Shown piece by piece: positions 1-15,929 of a stretch of DNA of 64,000 nt. Source of the stretch: Chinchilla lanigera (taxonomy: Eukaryota > Chordata > Mammalia > Rodentia > Chinchillidae). Position 1 is the stretch's first letter. The number at the start of each line of letters is the position of its first letter. The translations under genes and the position numbers were made by a program. Location: positions 1,199,414-1,263,413 of the forward strand of contig NW_004955470.1 of NCBI RefSeq assembly GCF_000276665.1, written 5' to 3'. The notes under the pieces are model-generated. The model was not told the DNA's origin, made no database searches, and saw only the letters and a program-made list of their open reading frames with translations.

Positions 1-133
1 GGTCAGGCTCCATCACTAGGATTGGCTGAGACTAATCCCTGCCTCCTCCCAGGAGCAAGTGCTGACCCTCTGAGGAGAGAGTAGGGGAGTGAGTAGAGCG
101 GGCTGAGTCTCCGGGGAGGCCCCTGAAGCTCAC

Positions 134-219
134 CTGCGTTGCACTTGTCTGCATCGGGATCTCCCACCAGAAGCTGGTCATCTCTTGTGTACACAACTTT
201 CTGATCCACATCTCTGATT
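134..219 (-). CDS. IL1F10: IL1F10 second coding exon
   Basis: The acceptor reads TTCCAG and the donor GTGAGC. The 86-nt exon encodes the first beta strands (QKVVYTRDDQLLVGD) and ends in phase 1, as the IL36RN counterpart does. Confidence 0.95.
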
Positions 220-1776
220 CTGGAACACAGTGACAGGGCTGATAGCCTGCTGCCCTAGGTCAGCACTGAGTCCCCAACCATTCCAGCCCCATGTTGTAAA
301 CCATCACACTGGGCATTTGGGGGAATCTCTTCCCTTCCACAGGTGAAGGGAGGAGCACCAGTCTCCCAGGAGCAGGCACAGACCTGGCCAGGCGGAAGGC
401 AAGGGAAGCCTCCTGGGTTTGTGTCTCTCAGATGCTATCAGGAGTGGGGGCTCCAACCCCTTCTCATAGAGGAGTAAAGAAAACTTTCCTAGCTGTCTGA
501 GAAGTTCCCAAGGTGACTTTTATCCCACCCAGCTTTTCTGGGTCTGCCCCATTTTTCATAGATATGTGGGTTTTTTTTATAAAGAAACTAATTGAGTGTG
601 CATGATTTACTCTTCAGACTTTTTAAGGACTTTGCGGAAAAAATTCACCAATCAAAAAAAAAAAAAATTCCCGAACATTCTCTGTCATAGGAGAGATCCA
701 ACAGGGCTACCACCCACTCTGGGCAGGGCAGAGGTATGCTCTGGGTGGACCAAATACAGGATGTCCCCAGAGAGCCGGTCCCTGGGGGCGGCTGTGGTTC
801 TAATGACCAGCGTGTAATGACCTTCAGTACGTGCAGGGAAGCTGGGGAGAAACCGTGGTGAGCACACAGTCCATTAAAGTCATGCAGATTATGAGGTCAA
901 TTGCTGGGTTGGTTTCACAGATAACTGGCAGCTGCTCTCAGGGCCCGGGGAGCTCTCAATACCTTTGAGGCTGAACAATTGGACCAAAGCCACCACCTCC
1001 AGGAGATTCTTCTCTTTCGGTAATAGCTAGTTATAATACCTTCAGCTGATGACTGCATGCTTCCAGCAGGTTCACTTGTATAATAAAAATAAAGGTCTAG
1101 AAAGATGCTGGGCTTGCCAACTGGCATTCTTCCTCAAACCCTGACAGTTAGGATTTTACAGCTCACCTGCCAGCTGTATCCTTGTTGGAGACCAGTAAAT
1201 TACAGCCAAGGATGCAAACCTCACAGGAGGCCAAATGCAAATAAGAGTTGGAAGCCTGGGCTGGGAGTAAAGGCCTCAAGGCCACCATCAAGGTGCTGTC
1301 ATGGAGACTGAGGACTGTGTCTGGTTTTCAGGGAGAGGCCAGTACAACAGCACAGAGGACGTGGAGTCTGACCTCTGGCTGTGCCTTTTGGTGGCTACGC
1401 CACATGGAGGAAGTTAGTTCACTTCTTTGAGCCTCTCTTTCCAGATCAGAATGGAAGTGGTCCACTCCTCTTACAGCTGTCTTGGGATAGAGGTGAAATA
1501 CAGCTGGGATACAGGAAATACAGCTGTTGCTCTTGGAAATACAGCTGGGATAAAGGAAATACATCTTGGGATACAGGAAATACAGCTGTTGCTCTTGTGG
1601 TGATGGCCAAGGATAATTATGGGTCATTTCAAGTTTCTCAATGAGAAGGAGCCCCGCCCCCTCTGACTCAGCCTTCTTTTCTTCTTCCCATATGACCCCC
1701 AGACCCCCTGATTGGGAAAGTGTGGTCACACCAGGATGACTTACATGTAATATCTTGCCATGGGGAGCGAGCACAT
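134..1776 (-). CDS. IL1F10: Interleukin-1 family member 10 (IL-38), 5' part of the gene
   Basis: Secreted IL-1 family cytokine with antagonist-like activity on IL-1/IL-36 receptors (family knowledge). Two coding exons are visible, 1745-1776 and 134-219. Joined, they begin MCSLPMARYYI and continue IRDVDQKVVYTRDDQLLVGD, closely matching known mammalian IL-38 N-termini. Exon lengths are 32 and 86 nt; the second equals the homologous IL36RN exon. Phases agree: the first exon ends with AT and the next supplies the A of an Ile codon. The first donor is GTAAGT and the second GTGAGC. The later exons lie before base 1, so the gene is cut by the window edge. There is no signal peptide, as usual for the family. 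Its place 3' of IL36RN on the same strand fits the mammalian cluster order. Identity is near certain; expression cannot be judged. Confidence 0.95.
220..1744 (-). other. IL1F10 intron 1
   Basis: An intron of 1,525 bases between the two recognised coding exons. It carries a short poly-A run near 655-667 and a 62-bp minisatellite. The small open frames in it resemble nothing I know. Confidence 0.85.
1506..1597. repeat. 62-bp-period minisatellite
   Basis: A 30-base block starting GGGATACAGGAAATACAGCT occurs identically at 1506-1535 and 1568-1597. Shorter variants of the GGAAATACAGCTGGGATA unit lie between and just before them. Confidence 0.85.
1745..1776 (-). CDS. IL1F10: IL1F10 coding exon with start codon
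   Basis: The ATG is at 1776-1774 and encodes MCSLPMARYY plus two bases. The donor GTAAGT follows directly. The family's conserved N-terminus fixes the start. Confidence 0.93.
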
Positions 1777-2708
1777 TCCTGCGATCAGGTGTGTCTGGTC
1801 CTCACTAAAAGAAAGGAGGAAAGGGCTGTTAGAGAGGGCAGATAGATGGAGCCTGGGACAGACACACAGGGCTCAGAATTACCCAATTGCAGGGTGCAAA
1901 AGCCACTTACTTATAATTAGGCTGCCAGAATCTGCCTCACCCGCCCCTCCTCATCAAACTCCAGGCAGCTCTGCCTGTCCCTCTCTTGGGAGCCAGTGAA
2001 GCCGGAAGGAGTATGAGCCTGGAACACGTGCCCTACTTCCAGTTCTGGAACACCAGAGAATAGATTTCCCCAGTAACTTAACCAGGACACTCTCCTGACT
2101 GAGAGTGGGGTAAGATATCCTCCAGCCCTACAGTTTTGAGGATAAACTCAGGGCAGTTCCAGTCCCATTCCCAGCCTGGCCCGAAGGTCTCTGCGCTCCT
2201 GTTTTCCTACCCAGCCAGAGGTGAGCCACCCAGAGCCCAGAGCCCAGAGCAGAACAGCGTTTCTAGGAGGAGCAGACAGGGTCTCCCTGGAGAGTCAGGG
2301 TGCATCATTCCCCGAGGCTGGAATCACTGTGCAGAGATTGTTAAGAAGAGCCTATCCAAGCTCCAGTTCTGTTCCAGGTAGAAAACAGGACAGGCTTGGG
2401 GTACAGAGACTCGCTTTTCTGAGGGTAAACCACCTAAAGTGAAGAGAGTATCCCCATGCATACCCCAGGCCACCACACTTCACTAGACTCTGCTCCTTTC
2501 TGTTGAATTATCCTAACCCAGAGCTCTTCCTTGACATGATGCCACCTTCAGAAAAGCCAACCCAGAGTGCAGTGTGGAAAGAAACCCAAAACAAATCCAT
2601 CAGAAAACAGAACAAAAAAGTAAATGTAGGGATGACGCCCGAATAGATCTGATTCTTACTAAGTAAGAAGTGGAAAGAAAAAATATATGAGGAAGCAGAA
2701 AATAGGAG
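1777..2708. other. IL1F10 upstream region without recognised element
   Basis: The sequence directly upstream of the IL1F10 start codon. It should hold the 5' UTR and promoter, but I see no clear TATA box and cannot place the transcription start. Confidence 0.4.
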
Positions 2709-2771
2709 ACAGGAAGGGAGGAAGGGAGGAAGGGAGGAAGGGAGGAAGGGAGGAAGGGAGGGAGGGAGGGA
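2709..2771. repeat. (GGGA/GGAA)n simple repeat
   Basis: An uninterrupted run of AGGAAGGG-type units ending in GGGAGGGAGGG. Confidence 0.95.
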
Positions 2772-2834
2772 ATATGGCTCTTTGGGAGAGGTAGGCAAGG
2801 AGGAATAGGTTGATGCTGACAGCAGTTCAGTCAC

Positions 2835-2960
2835 TTCAGCACTGAGATCTGTGGCCTGGGAATTAGAAGAAACAGGGTTCTAGCTAAGGTGGCTTTCAGC
2901 CCAGGATCTGCCGCTGTCATCTTGCACAAGTCATTTTCTACCCTTAGGCCTTGAGGCAGT
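2835..2960 (+). repeat. MIR SINE fossil
   Basis: Shows the MIR core order: 'ggattctagc', 'ctgccgctgtcatcttgcac', 'aagtcattt', then a 'ccttaggcc' tail. Diverged, so recognition is by eye only. Confidence 0.5.
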
Positions 2961-3112
2961 TTAAGTGTTGGTGAGAGTGAAAGATAACAGAGCACCAAAA
3001 AAAGCAGATGGATGGATGTTGGTATTATGAATCAAAGTCCTAACACACTCCTGATACTTTGTAACTACATGCGCTGCTCTTATTCTGAGGAAAAATGATG
3101 GACTTCCCAACA

Positions 3113-3335
3113 TTTAAAGATGTTCACTGCATCACTTTTTATAATACTGTGAAGTTGGAAACAGCCTATCCATCATATAGGCGATTGATGTGAAAAGTAT
3201 GACAAATTCAGAAAATAAGACATATGTATACATTAAAATGGTATAACAGAAGAACACATTATGACACAAAAATTTCTCAAGAAAAATAGAGGTTGTGAAA
3301 AACATGTACATATAACCCCATTTAAATCCACATAC
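3113..3335 (+). mobile_element. Old LINE-1 3' fragment
   Basis: Matches the ancient L1 3' segment with 'gttggaaacagcctatccat' followed by 'aaaatggtataac', the usual 'one copy of the screen' region upstream of the L1 tail. Strongly decayed. Confidence 0.5.
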
Positions 3336-3482
3336 ACTGAAAGCCACACCTGGTGACACAATACTTGCTTACAGGGTTATGAGTGATGTTTTAACATTTT
3401 AACATTCCTAACTCTTCCCCTAATGAATATTCACTGCCTTTGCTATATAAAATAAGTTTTAATTTTTTAAAAATTAGCATCA

Positions 3483-3728
3483 TTGGCTCCCAAACTTGAC
3501 CGCCCATCTGAGTCCACTAGAGGACTCTTTAAATATTATTTCTTGGGCTGAAGGTTCTGATTCCAGTGACAAGGCAGGCATGGGCATTGGTATACTAACT
3601 AAGTTCTTCTCATTCACAAATACAGACTGTGGTTGCCTAGGTTTGGGTCAGGGCCCAAGACTCTGCATTCCAATCATGCAGCCAGGGATGCTAATGCTCC
3701 TGGTACCTGGGCCACACTCTGAGTAACA
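3483..3728 (+). mobile_element. hAT-Charlie DNA transposon fossil (MER20-like)
   Basis: Starts near 'ggctcccaaac', contains 'gggtcagggcccaagactct' and 'gcattcc', and ends 'ccacactctgagtaacaaa'. This is the order of the MER20/MER5-type non-autonomous elements. A unique stretch interrupts it. Confidence 0.6.
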
Positions 3729-3745
3729 AAGTGGTAGCTGATTCC

Positions 3746-5409
3746 CTAGACCACGTAGTCCAATGCCAGCATGGCCCTTCTGCAAACCGTGTGATGTGTT
3801 TCCTCTTGGCCAAACTTTTGGGGCTCCTTTGGTTGTGATAGCAGAAGTATGGGCAGCCCGGTAGCTGTGCTGAGACCCAGGAGAGCCAGGAAAGTGGAGA
3901 GCCCTGTGAGAAATGAAGCTGGGCGGGCAGGCTGATAGCTCCCAGGCTTGGTTGGTGTCAGCTCAAAGAACTGCAGAAATTCAGTGGTGATGTAGTCCAA
4001 CTGGATCCTATGGGCTCTATGGAAACCCCTATCCTGGCACAGCTAAACTTCCAGCATTTCTCCCAGTACTCCCATATCACACCCCTCTGCCTCGGTTCTG
4101 GCTGGACTGGGATGCGATGAGTAGAAGTGAGAGGCGGGAGTCCTGCTGCTGGCCATCTGCCAAGATCCTTCCCAATGTTGCCATGCATCCCCTCCCCAAA
4201 GCCTTCCCTTCCATGTTGATCCTAAATGACTTTCCACTGAACTTTGGCCCATTTCTCTCCTTCCTTCCTCTACCTCCTCCCTGGATGTGGCCCCGGCTGT
4301 CTCACACCTCCTCAGTTCTCCCTTCCTGGATCACATACAACTGATAGATAGCCCCAGGCTTTCCCCATCTTCTTCCGCACATCACACCTGTCCCATCCTC
4401 TTCCCATTGCTCCACATATTATCTATGTGGGGTCTGTTCTCTCCAAGACTTGGCATTAACCTGGGCGTTCACTCGCATGGAGCCAAATCCAAAGACTCGG
4501 ATTCCTTGGCCACTTGGTCACTGCATCCCTGGAGCCCTTGACACTGATTGGCTCACTTCACACCTCTCCTGCTCTCTGCCCCAGGCCCATTGTAGATTCT
4601 CCCTCCTTCTGGGACTGTCCCTAAGACCAACAGTAACAAAGCAAAGAAAGCCCTAAGCACTGCTGTTTCATATCCCATAGAGTTGCAAGTCATAAATTTC
4701 TGCAGTGGCAATCATCATCTTGGTCTAATGCTTCCCAAGCCCAGTCTGAACATCCTACTTTATCCCCAGCCATCTACAGGACACCCCTCTCCACCCTACC
4801 CTCACACTCAACCAAATACATCAAAGCTTAAACTATTTTCTACCCCTGTAAACCTACTCATCCCTCTCAACTCCATTGATCTCACTCCTACAGTATTTTT
4901 GTTATCAGAGAAGTTCAAAACCTGAGATACATTGAAAATACTTCCAGTTTCTCCTGATTTATGCCTGTTTTGTCTACAAATTGTGATGGATTATTCCTTG
5001 GAAATACAACTTGTGTTCTTAATCATCATTCCAACTGTGCTAGCATTCTGTTTTTCCACCTTCAATTTAACCCAACTGTGTGAAGCCCCTGAACTCATTG
5101 TATAAGTTCTTGTCCACCACATCCCAGCCTAGCGCTGGGGTCTGTAGTGGCAGCTCACTTTGCCACCATGGAGCCCTGGTTTACTTGTATGACAATATCT
5201 CACTTCTCTGTGGACACTAAATCACTTCGGGCCACACAACTCCTTTCCTGTCTTCTCCATGGACGTGGTGAGCATTATCTTTGATTTCTTTGTCTCAAAA
5301 TTCATCTCTCCACATCACTGTCCTTTCAGATCTCTCAGTATTCAGATCACTGGACATATATCAATATATATGCGTTTGGTGTTCTAGTTCTTCCCAATAA
5401 ATTATTGGC
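3746..5409. other. Intergenic, no supported feature
   Basis: No exon, intact repeat or open frame of note was recognised on either strand. Several pyrimidine-rich stretches near 4250-4900 give long but meaningless open frames. Confidence 0.5.
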
Positions 5410-5560
5410 TCAGGGCAAGAGCTCAGACATAGGAGGTCAAGTCACTTAACCCCCAAACCTCAGGATTGACATCTATAAACTCAAAGGATTAGATTATGTG
5501 GTTGTTAAGGTTCTTTTTAGGTCAAACTGTCTATGATTTCATGACTCAGGGTTTAATTAG
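5410..5560 (+). repeat. Possible MIR fossil
   Basis: Contains 'caagtcacttaaccc' followed by 'cctcaggattgacatctata' and 'aaggttctttttag', the order expected for a MIR 3' half. Confidence 0.45.
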
Positions 5561-5729
5561 TCCTTTCTTTACTATTGTCACACTATTTTGAACTCCTATT
5601 AAATTTTATTGTATCCTTTATTGTTTCACATTAAGATATTTACTGCATAGGTTATACCTCACTTAAAGCTCTCTCCAGCCACCCTGACACATATAGCTAC
5701 TTACAAGCAAGACATAGAAATTCTCACAG

Positions 5730-5895
5730 AGGCAAGCATGGTGGTGCATGCCTATAATCCCAGCACTTGGGAAGCTGAGGCAAGAGAATCGTTGTGAGTT
5801 CAAGACCAGTCTGGGCTACAAAGGGAGCTCAAGGCCAGCCTGAACTCCATGGCAAGATCCTGTTTCAAAAAGACAATAAATAAATAAATAAATAA
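5730..5895 (+). mobile_element. B1 SINE with internal duplication
   Basis: A 7SL-derived SINE: 'catggtggtgcatgcctata', 'atcccagcacttgggaagct', 'gttcaagaccagtctgggct', then an A-rich (AAAT)n tail. The 12-bp target duplication AAATTCTCACAG lies at 5718-5729 and 5896-5907. A second 'aaggccagcctgaactccat' segment follows the first, like the internal duplications of some B1 subfamilies. Confidence 0.9.
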
Positions 5896-5907
5896 AAATT
5901 CTCACAG

Positions 5908-7924
5908 GACACACGAATGCCAAGGCTGGGTTCTAGACTTAACTTTGCTATCAAGTTTTTGCTACTGATTTTTCTTGCTGCCTTTTGTCCCTGGGCCTCC
6001 ACTTTGCACTTATTGGAATGAGATGTTGGGAAAGGTCACTGGTTTACGAAACTGTTTTAAGTTTCATAGTAAGATTTTTACATAGAGACCTGATACATGT
6101 AAAATGGATAAAGGGATTGGCTTTTGCTGAACAGGAACTGGGAAGGCACTGGGACCCTGCTGGTGTTCCTCTTCTCCGCAGCTGGCACTGGGCATCTCAA
6201 AGGACTCCCAAGCTCCATCAAACACTTCTTAAATTCCACTGGCCTACATTTCCTCTGAGATTACTTTCTAAAATCTGTGGTTCCAAGCACTTAAAAATCT
6301 TGATTAGACTTATCCTCTACCTTTCCTCAAACCCCTCTATCTGCTCTGAGTCTTACTGAGTATCCCGCCACATTCTGTGAAGAGGATTCCTCGTTTCCTA
6401 GGCAACTTTGCCAGGAGGAGCTAAGGGGCCGCACTTCCAAGAAACTGGCAGAAAGGAGGAGAAAGAGAGCAAGGCAGAGCAAGAAAGGGAGCATATTTTA
6501 TCCATCACTGACCTGCAGATCCTGGGTGCCTGGAACCCTGATGTCTGAAACCTCCAACTGACTTTTCAAGGGCAGCTCCACTGTGTTTATACTGTCTGGT
6601 CGGGGTGGGTCAAGCCTGCAGTGATCTCTGTAACTAGCTCCAGGGGGAGAGGAAGAAGAGTCCAGAGATTTCACAATGTCTTCAACACACTATAGATAAT
6701 AAGAAGGTGGGGAGATTAATGAATGCCTGTTGAAGGAAGAGAGAGTCACCTATAAAGCCTTTCAGAGGCCAGACACTGAGCCCAACTCTGCAGCTACTGT
6801 CATTGACTGTTATTAGTGGTTTAGCAGCCAGATAAACAGTACTGGATCAGACATCTCTGATGCCCCAGGGGGCTCCATCTGAGGCTTGGAGAGATGGTGA
6901 ATGCAAGAAAGTATGTCTGAAGGGGCCAAGGACAGAGCAACCTCCAGTACTTGAAGCCGGGGTGGGGCCAGGGCTTCAGAATGAGAGTGCGGACTGATAG
7001 ATAGTGAGGATGACCCTGTTTGGAAAGATGGGAGAAGAGTCTCTGTTTTTCAACAGGTTTAATTAGTTGGTACCAGCTGGGTGAGACAGAGCATTTAAGG
7101 AAACTCAGCTGCAGAAGATATTAATCTTAGGTTCACCCTAGCACTGGGCAAGTGCTGTGTGGCCTGAACTTCTACAGAATATGCAATGCAAGCAGAACAA
7201 GGTTAACAAACTCACAAATATCAGTTGTTAACTGATATTAGTCCTCTCAGTCCAACCACTGTCCAAACATCAACCAATCCATCTGTCTATCCATCCATCC
7301 ATCCATCCATCCATCCACCTATCACAAGGGGCAGAAAAACTTGGGCATAATGGCTTCCGGAGGCAGTCTTATTTAATTCTGTTTCTCAGGTCTTTTGTAA
7401 AGTTCCATAAAGGGTTTGATGAGGTAATGAAGGACATTATTCTGAGACCCAGATACCTATAAGATAAGAAATGAAGGCAGATGGGCAGGAATGAGACTAC
7501 ATTTTTGTTGTCTAAGGCAAATGCTCATTCCTTACCTAATCTCTCGCCCTTCTGTGGGAAAGGCCAAAGTGGGTGGTGTTAACATTTACACTGCTATGTG
7601 ACGGAAACACACACGGTACACAGTCTGTATTGTTAAGCAGCTCTACAGTTCAGCAAGGAGGTAAGTCATAAACATTTGAAGGATAATTTAAAATACTAAA
7701 CTCTCTAAGCTGTGGGTCAAGAACATGCTGGAAATAATAACTGCAAAGAAACTGGTGGAGTAAAAAGTTAGAATTAAAATACCCTTAGATATAACATTGT
7801 GTCCTTCAAAATGGAAGAATTTGTGCTCTCATTCCTGAAAATCCTGAAAAATAGGTTAACCAGGCTCTTCCTCAACATCTGTAAGTAAAGGACAACGTGA
7901 CCTTTTTCTTTCTTATTCTCACCC
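5908..7924. other. Intergenic, only a simple repeat recognised
   Basis: No exon or transposon was recognised. A 124-codon open frame at 5985-6359 shows no family motif and I regard it as chance. The stretch contains the CCAT repeat listed separately. Confidence 0.5.
7275..7321. repeat. (CCAT)n simple repeat
   Basis: About seven perfect CCAT units flanked by imperfect ones. Confidence 0.95.
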
Positions 7925-8125
7925 CCACCCTGTCTTTGTGGTACTGGGAGTTAAACCCAGGGCCTTTGCACAGAGTTACATCCCCAACCTTTTTTACTTT
8001 TTAATTTTGAGACAAGCTCTTGATAAGTTGTTCAGGCTGAGCTTAAACTTGCAATCCTCCTACTTCAACATCCAGAATAGCTGGGCTACAGGTATGCGCC
8101 TTCACACCCAGCCCACACAACCTCA
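7925..8125 (-). mobile_element. B1-ID fusion SINE (B1-dID type)
   Basis: Read on the minus strand it is a B1 half ('ggcgcatacctgtagcccag', 'aggattgcaagtttaagctc') followed by an ID-like half ('gggatgtaactctgtgcaaa', 'ggtttaactcccagtacc'). Fusion of these two SINEs is a rodent hallmark. Confidence 0.75.
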
Positions 8126-8129
8126 TGAA

Positions 8130-9490
8130 GAAATGCTCACAGTGGTGTGGTCTCTTTGAATAAATTTTTGAATCATTCAGGACAAATAGTCTCCACAGTT
8201 CTATCCTTTGGTCCTATTGTGTATTCTGGAATTAAACAGAACAGGCATGTTCTTCTACTTGAGAGGCCACTGGGAGTCTGAAAGGAGCTCCTTGCGTATT
8301 GCTTCTTTAGAGAAAAGACTTTCATTTCAGTGCCTCTATCTCTTCCCTTATGACTTGGCCTCAGGAACTTCTCTGCTCCTCAGTGTCTACAACTAGCACA
8401 AAGCCTATGTGATGTGAACATTGTGCTTCTGTAGCAATATGCCTAGGCTTGTAGTTTGTACCAAAACTGCAGAAATCTAAATCTGCTAGGTCTTTTTCAC
8501 TTGAGCTACCATGATGCCAGGGTCCCCCACTCCATACATTCCCTAAGGAATATTCTTCCTTTTACCATCAATTTAAGTCAACTCATGTAGACTAAAGTCC
8601 TTTAGAACTCTGTCACTCCACAAATAGTGGAGCAATCATTTCAAGCTGGAGAGATTTTCGAGAATGAGGTAGAATTTGAGCTACTTCTTTAAGGAATTAG
8701 TGGGTAGAGGAGAGTGAGAGAAGGTTCCAGCGGGGAGAATTTCCCCATTCTATACTCAGAAGTTCCCAATTATTTACCAAGCATTACACTTGGTGCTCAG
8801 AAGCAGACTGGTGCAGCTGTAAACTTAAAGTCATCTCTGGGGCCAGAGGACTCTAAGCCAACTTACCACCAGTCAGGAGGTGTGCACTAAGCATTGCCAG
8901 AGCAGATGACCAGGGATCTCAACCCAGCAAAGGCTTCTCAGAGGAGGTGACATCTTAGCAGAGTGTGGAAAGAAGAGCAATTTCTCTAGGCAGAAAGGAC
9001 AGGTGAGGGATCCCCATGAGACTGTGCCTGGAAGTGTCATGAAGAGGCACATGCAGAGGGTGTGCAGAAGTATAGACTGACACCTAGGACCCGTGTTCTC
9101 TGCAGCCTTGAGAGGCCTGTGGTAGGAACCTCAGCTGCATCTGATCTGGCACTTCTGAGGCCCGTAGACTGGCCACCTCCTTGTTTTGCAGACTCTGAAC
9201 CTGCCAGACTTGTCTGACAGGTGAGCTGCAGGTGAAATCTGGGACTTGGAAATTGGGCCCTCCCTTGGCTTCTGCTTTGGCCTCCAGGGTTTAGACAGAC
9301 ACACTGGAGACAGACCATGGCATGTAGGACTAAGGGTACACAGGGCATCAAGGATGATCTAAAACTGGGGAAATTTAGCATGATCAGCTTTTAAATAGAA
9401 TGTTTGGGTTAATAATGATGCATTACTCATTTTGGGAAGGAAAATATCAGAGGACATTGCAATCATAATAAAATAAATGCACTGGTTTCT
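8130..9490. other. Intergenic, no supported feature
   Basis: No exon or clear repeat was recognised. The 114-codon minus-strand frame at 9037-9381 has no known motif. Confidence 0.5.
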
Positions 9491-9494
9491 CTTT

Positions 9495-10345
9495 CCTTGG
9501 ATATTAGTTACCTATGGCTGCACAAGTTATTCCAGAAGCTTGAGATCACCCACATGGATTAGCTCACACAGTTTCTGAGGGGAAGGAATCCGGAGCAGCT
9601 TGGCTGGGTGATGGTACCTCAAACTCCCTCCTACAGGCTGCTGTCAAGCTGTCACCTGGCTGCAGGTGCCAAAGCCTGATGGAGCTGGAGGGACTGCTTC
9701 TGCAGTCATGCATGCAGCTGTTGGTAGGAGACTTCAACTTTCCCTATATGGGCTGCTCATAGCATGGAAACTGGCTTTCCCCAGAGTGAGTGAAGGAATA
9801 GAAATTGAAATAGAGAAGCCAGAGTGTTTGGTATAACCTAACCTCAGGAGTGGCCCTGTTCCACGGTCACAGAGATAGCCCTAGTACCACATGGAAGGGA
9901 CTTCATATAGGTGTAGGGATCATCATCAGCTCTATTAGTTTCCCAAGGCCACTGCAGTCAATTACTACACATTTATTGGCTTACAACAACAATTTATTCT
10001 CTCATAACTCAGGAAATTAGAAGCCCCAAATCAAGGTGTCAGCAGGGCTGCGCTTCCTCTGAAGGCATTAGGAAGAATTCTTCCTTGTTTCTGATGGTTG
10101 CCGCAATCCTTGCTGCCCTTTGGTTTAGGGTAGCGTAACTCCAACCACTGCCTCTGTCTTCATGTAGGCGTCTTTCCTGTGCCTCTTCTGTGTCTCTGTG
10201 TCCTCTTCTTATAAGGACACTCGTCTGTGGGACTTAGGTCCACCCTAATCCAGCATGTCTCAGTCTTAACTAATGGCATCTGCAAAAGCGCTATCTCCAA
10301 GTAAGTTCCCAGTCTGAGGTGCCAGGAAGGACATGAATTTTGGGA
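9495..10345. repeat. Two ancient eutherian dispersed repeats
   Basis: 9495-9920 follows the pattern 'ttacctatggctgcacaa ... ggctggcttcccc...gagtgag'. 9935-10345 follows 'cactgcagtcaattactacac ... tttattctctcataact ... aaatcaaggtgtcagcaggg ... ccaccctaatccagcatg'. Both are widespread old mammalian repeats. I cannot assign the class safely. Confidence 0.5.
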
Positions 10346-11511
10346 AGAACATTGTTCAGTGCGTACAGTGGGCCTCTTGGATGCTGGATCCCACACCTGC
10401 AATCCTAGGGGATGCTGTGATCATTCCAGGGCAAAGTACAAGTGTTTTAAAATTATATTTGTTTTTGTTTGGTTGGCTTTCCCTTTTTCCATAAACCCTT
10501 TACCCATGTGACTCCAGCTACAGTGACTTTGTCGTGATCTCTTTCCTGATCCCTGCTCCTTCCACCTGGACCAGCCAAGTTAGACTGAGTTTGCATTTCA
10601 CTCCAGGGAGGTGGAAACTGAGGACAGTGAGAAATTATGGCTGCTCCGCTTACCTCAAGATTACTTTCTTTTCTGATTATTGCATAAGTAGTCCATCTTC
10701 ATTTTAGAAAAATTAAGACTACAGATAAATAAAAAGAATAAAAAGTAAAAGTATTCTATAGTCCTGCCACCCAAACATTCCCACAAATGATGTGCAGTCT
10801 TCCAGAGTATTTGTATGGATAAATATACCAATAGGCATTTTTTAAAAACTTAAAATGAAATTTCAAGACATGTTACTTTGTACACACTCATGTACACACA
10901 CATGTACACACTCTTCTCACTTAATATGTCCTAAACATCTTTCCATGCGAGTAGAGACTAGGATCTGAGATTTTCCTCATGCCTTGGGTTTCAAAAACAG
11001 ATGGCATGCATGCCCGTCTTCTGTCTTCTGAGCTGGAACCATTTTCTCTGACACCCCACCCTCTCTCCACAGAGCCAAAAAATGAGGCGGAGATGGAGGA
11101 GGCCACAGATGATGGTAGGGTTAAGGGGTGCTTAACTGCATGATCACCTCCCTCTCCTCAGGGGGAATGCCTGGAACTCCAGGTGGAATCCATGCATTGG
11201 GTCAGGCAGCATCCAGCATGAAAGATTCCCACCCATCTCCTCTCTATTAGTTTTAATGTTGCCCCCAGTTTACCCATGTGGTTTTCACCAGGTTTTCTCT
11301 CAGTAATACTGCCCAATGGTGAAGGAATCTGTGGACAGAGCCCCAAATCTCAGAAGAATTTATCAAAACACAAGGGCAGGAGAAAAGCAAGAGACTATGT
11401 CCTCTAAGTCAGATGTAAGAGTCCCAAGAGCAGGGGTTGTGGGTCACCCCCTGTGAGGCTTGGCCTAGCCAGAGCTGACTCTGCCCAGGGAGTGTTAGGG
11501 GTCAAGTCGCC
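10346..11511. other. 3' flank of IL36RN
   Basis: Immediately downstream of the IL36RN stop on the minus strand, so its upper part should be 3' UTR. The nearest polyadenylation-like hexamer I see is ATTAAA at 11252-11257, about 255 bases past the stop. No AATAAA is near. 10660-10940 is AT-rich and may be an old L1 or DNA-transposon fossil. Confidence 0.4.
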
Positions 11512-15016
<3,505 letters not shown>

Positions 15017-15043
15017 CTTGAGCTCCACAGTGTGTAGATGATC

Positions 15044-15929
15044 CTGTTTTGAAATAAACAGGCACAAATTTAAGTAGAAAAGATGCTGGGCTTTTGAGCC
15101 CGAGGTAGTCAGCAAGGTCCTCAGCCTCCCTATATGGGAACATCCTCCGTCAAGCAGGAGCTTGTAGATCTGGCATTCAGGAGAGAGCCCCAGGCTTGTC
15201 AGCACCTCCCAAAATACCTCGAAATGCACCTCTTGCTGGTAGGAATCCAGGAGTCTGCCTGCTCCTCCGGGGATACATCGGTCTTTTAAGGCCATTAAGG
15301 AAGCAGGGAGGATCCCTGAAACTCACCATCCAGGGAGGAGCAGGGTTGCATAGCTTGATTTTACACCACCCTAAGCCTCCAGAAATGCCTACTGCTGCTC
15401 ATTATCTCTCTCAGGGAAGGGGAAGGAGGCTGTGGAGACAATTCCCCACCAGCATTTCTAGACAACTTCCTTGGGGTTTTCCAGCTCTCAAGAACACTCA
15501 ACTCCTGCTGGTCCAGGAAACCAGATTTTAATCTAGCTTTTTCCTACTTCCCTCTCTCTGCCCTCCTCACTTTTCCTTGCTTCAGTCCCTCCTTCCTGCC
15601 TGCCCTTGTCCAGCCTGTAGGAGATGGTGGAGGCAGGATCTCCTGTTTAGGGGAGGTGCAGACTACAGACTCATTGTAGAAAAACCTGCAAATCCAGAAG
15701 AGCAAGAAAGAAAAACATTTAAGTGTGTTTGTGAAAGTACTATCCACAAACCAGTGACAACACTTTTTCCTTGCACGCATGTAACTATAGACAGATTTTC
15801 TGTCTTTAGCATCATAGAAACTATACTCTTTTTGTTTTTTATGTAGCAAAATAGCAGGTTATTTTTCCATACCAAATGTGAATAATGAAATTATTATGGC
15901 AGCTAAGTTCCATAGAAATTAATAAGAAC
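15044..15929. other. Upstream region of the IL36RN start exon
   Basis: Should contain the intron or promoter preceding the start exon. A minus-strand frame at 15295-15017 stays open into the IL36RN start codon. 15544-15875 gives short open frames without known motifs. Confidence 0.45.
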
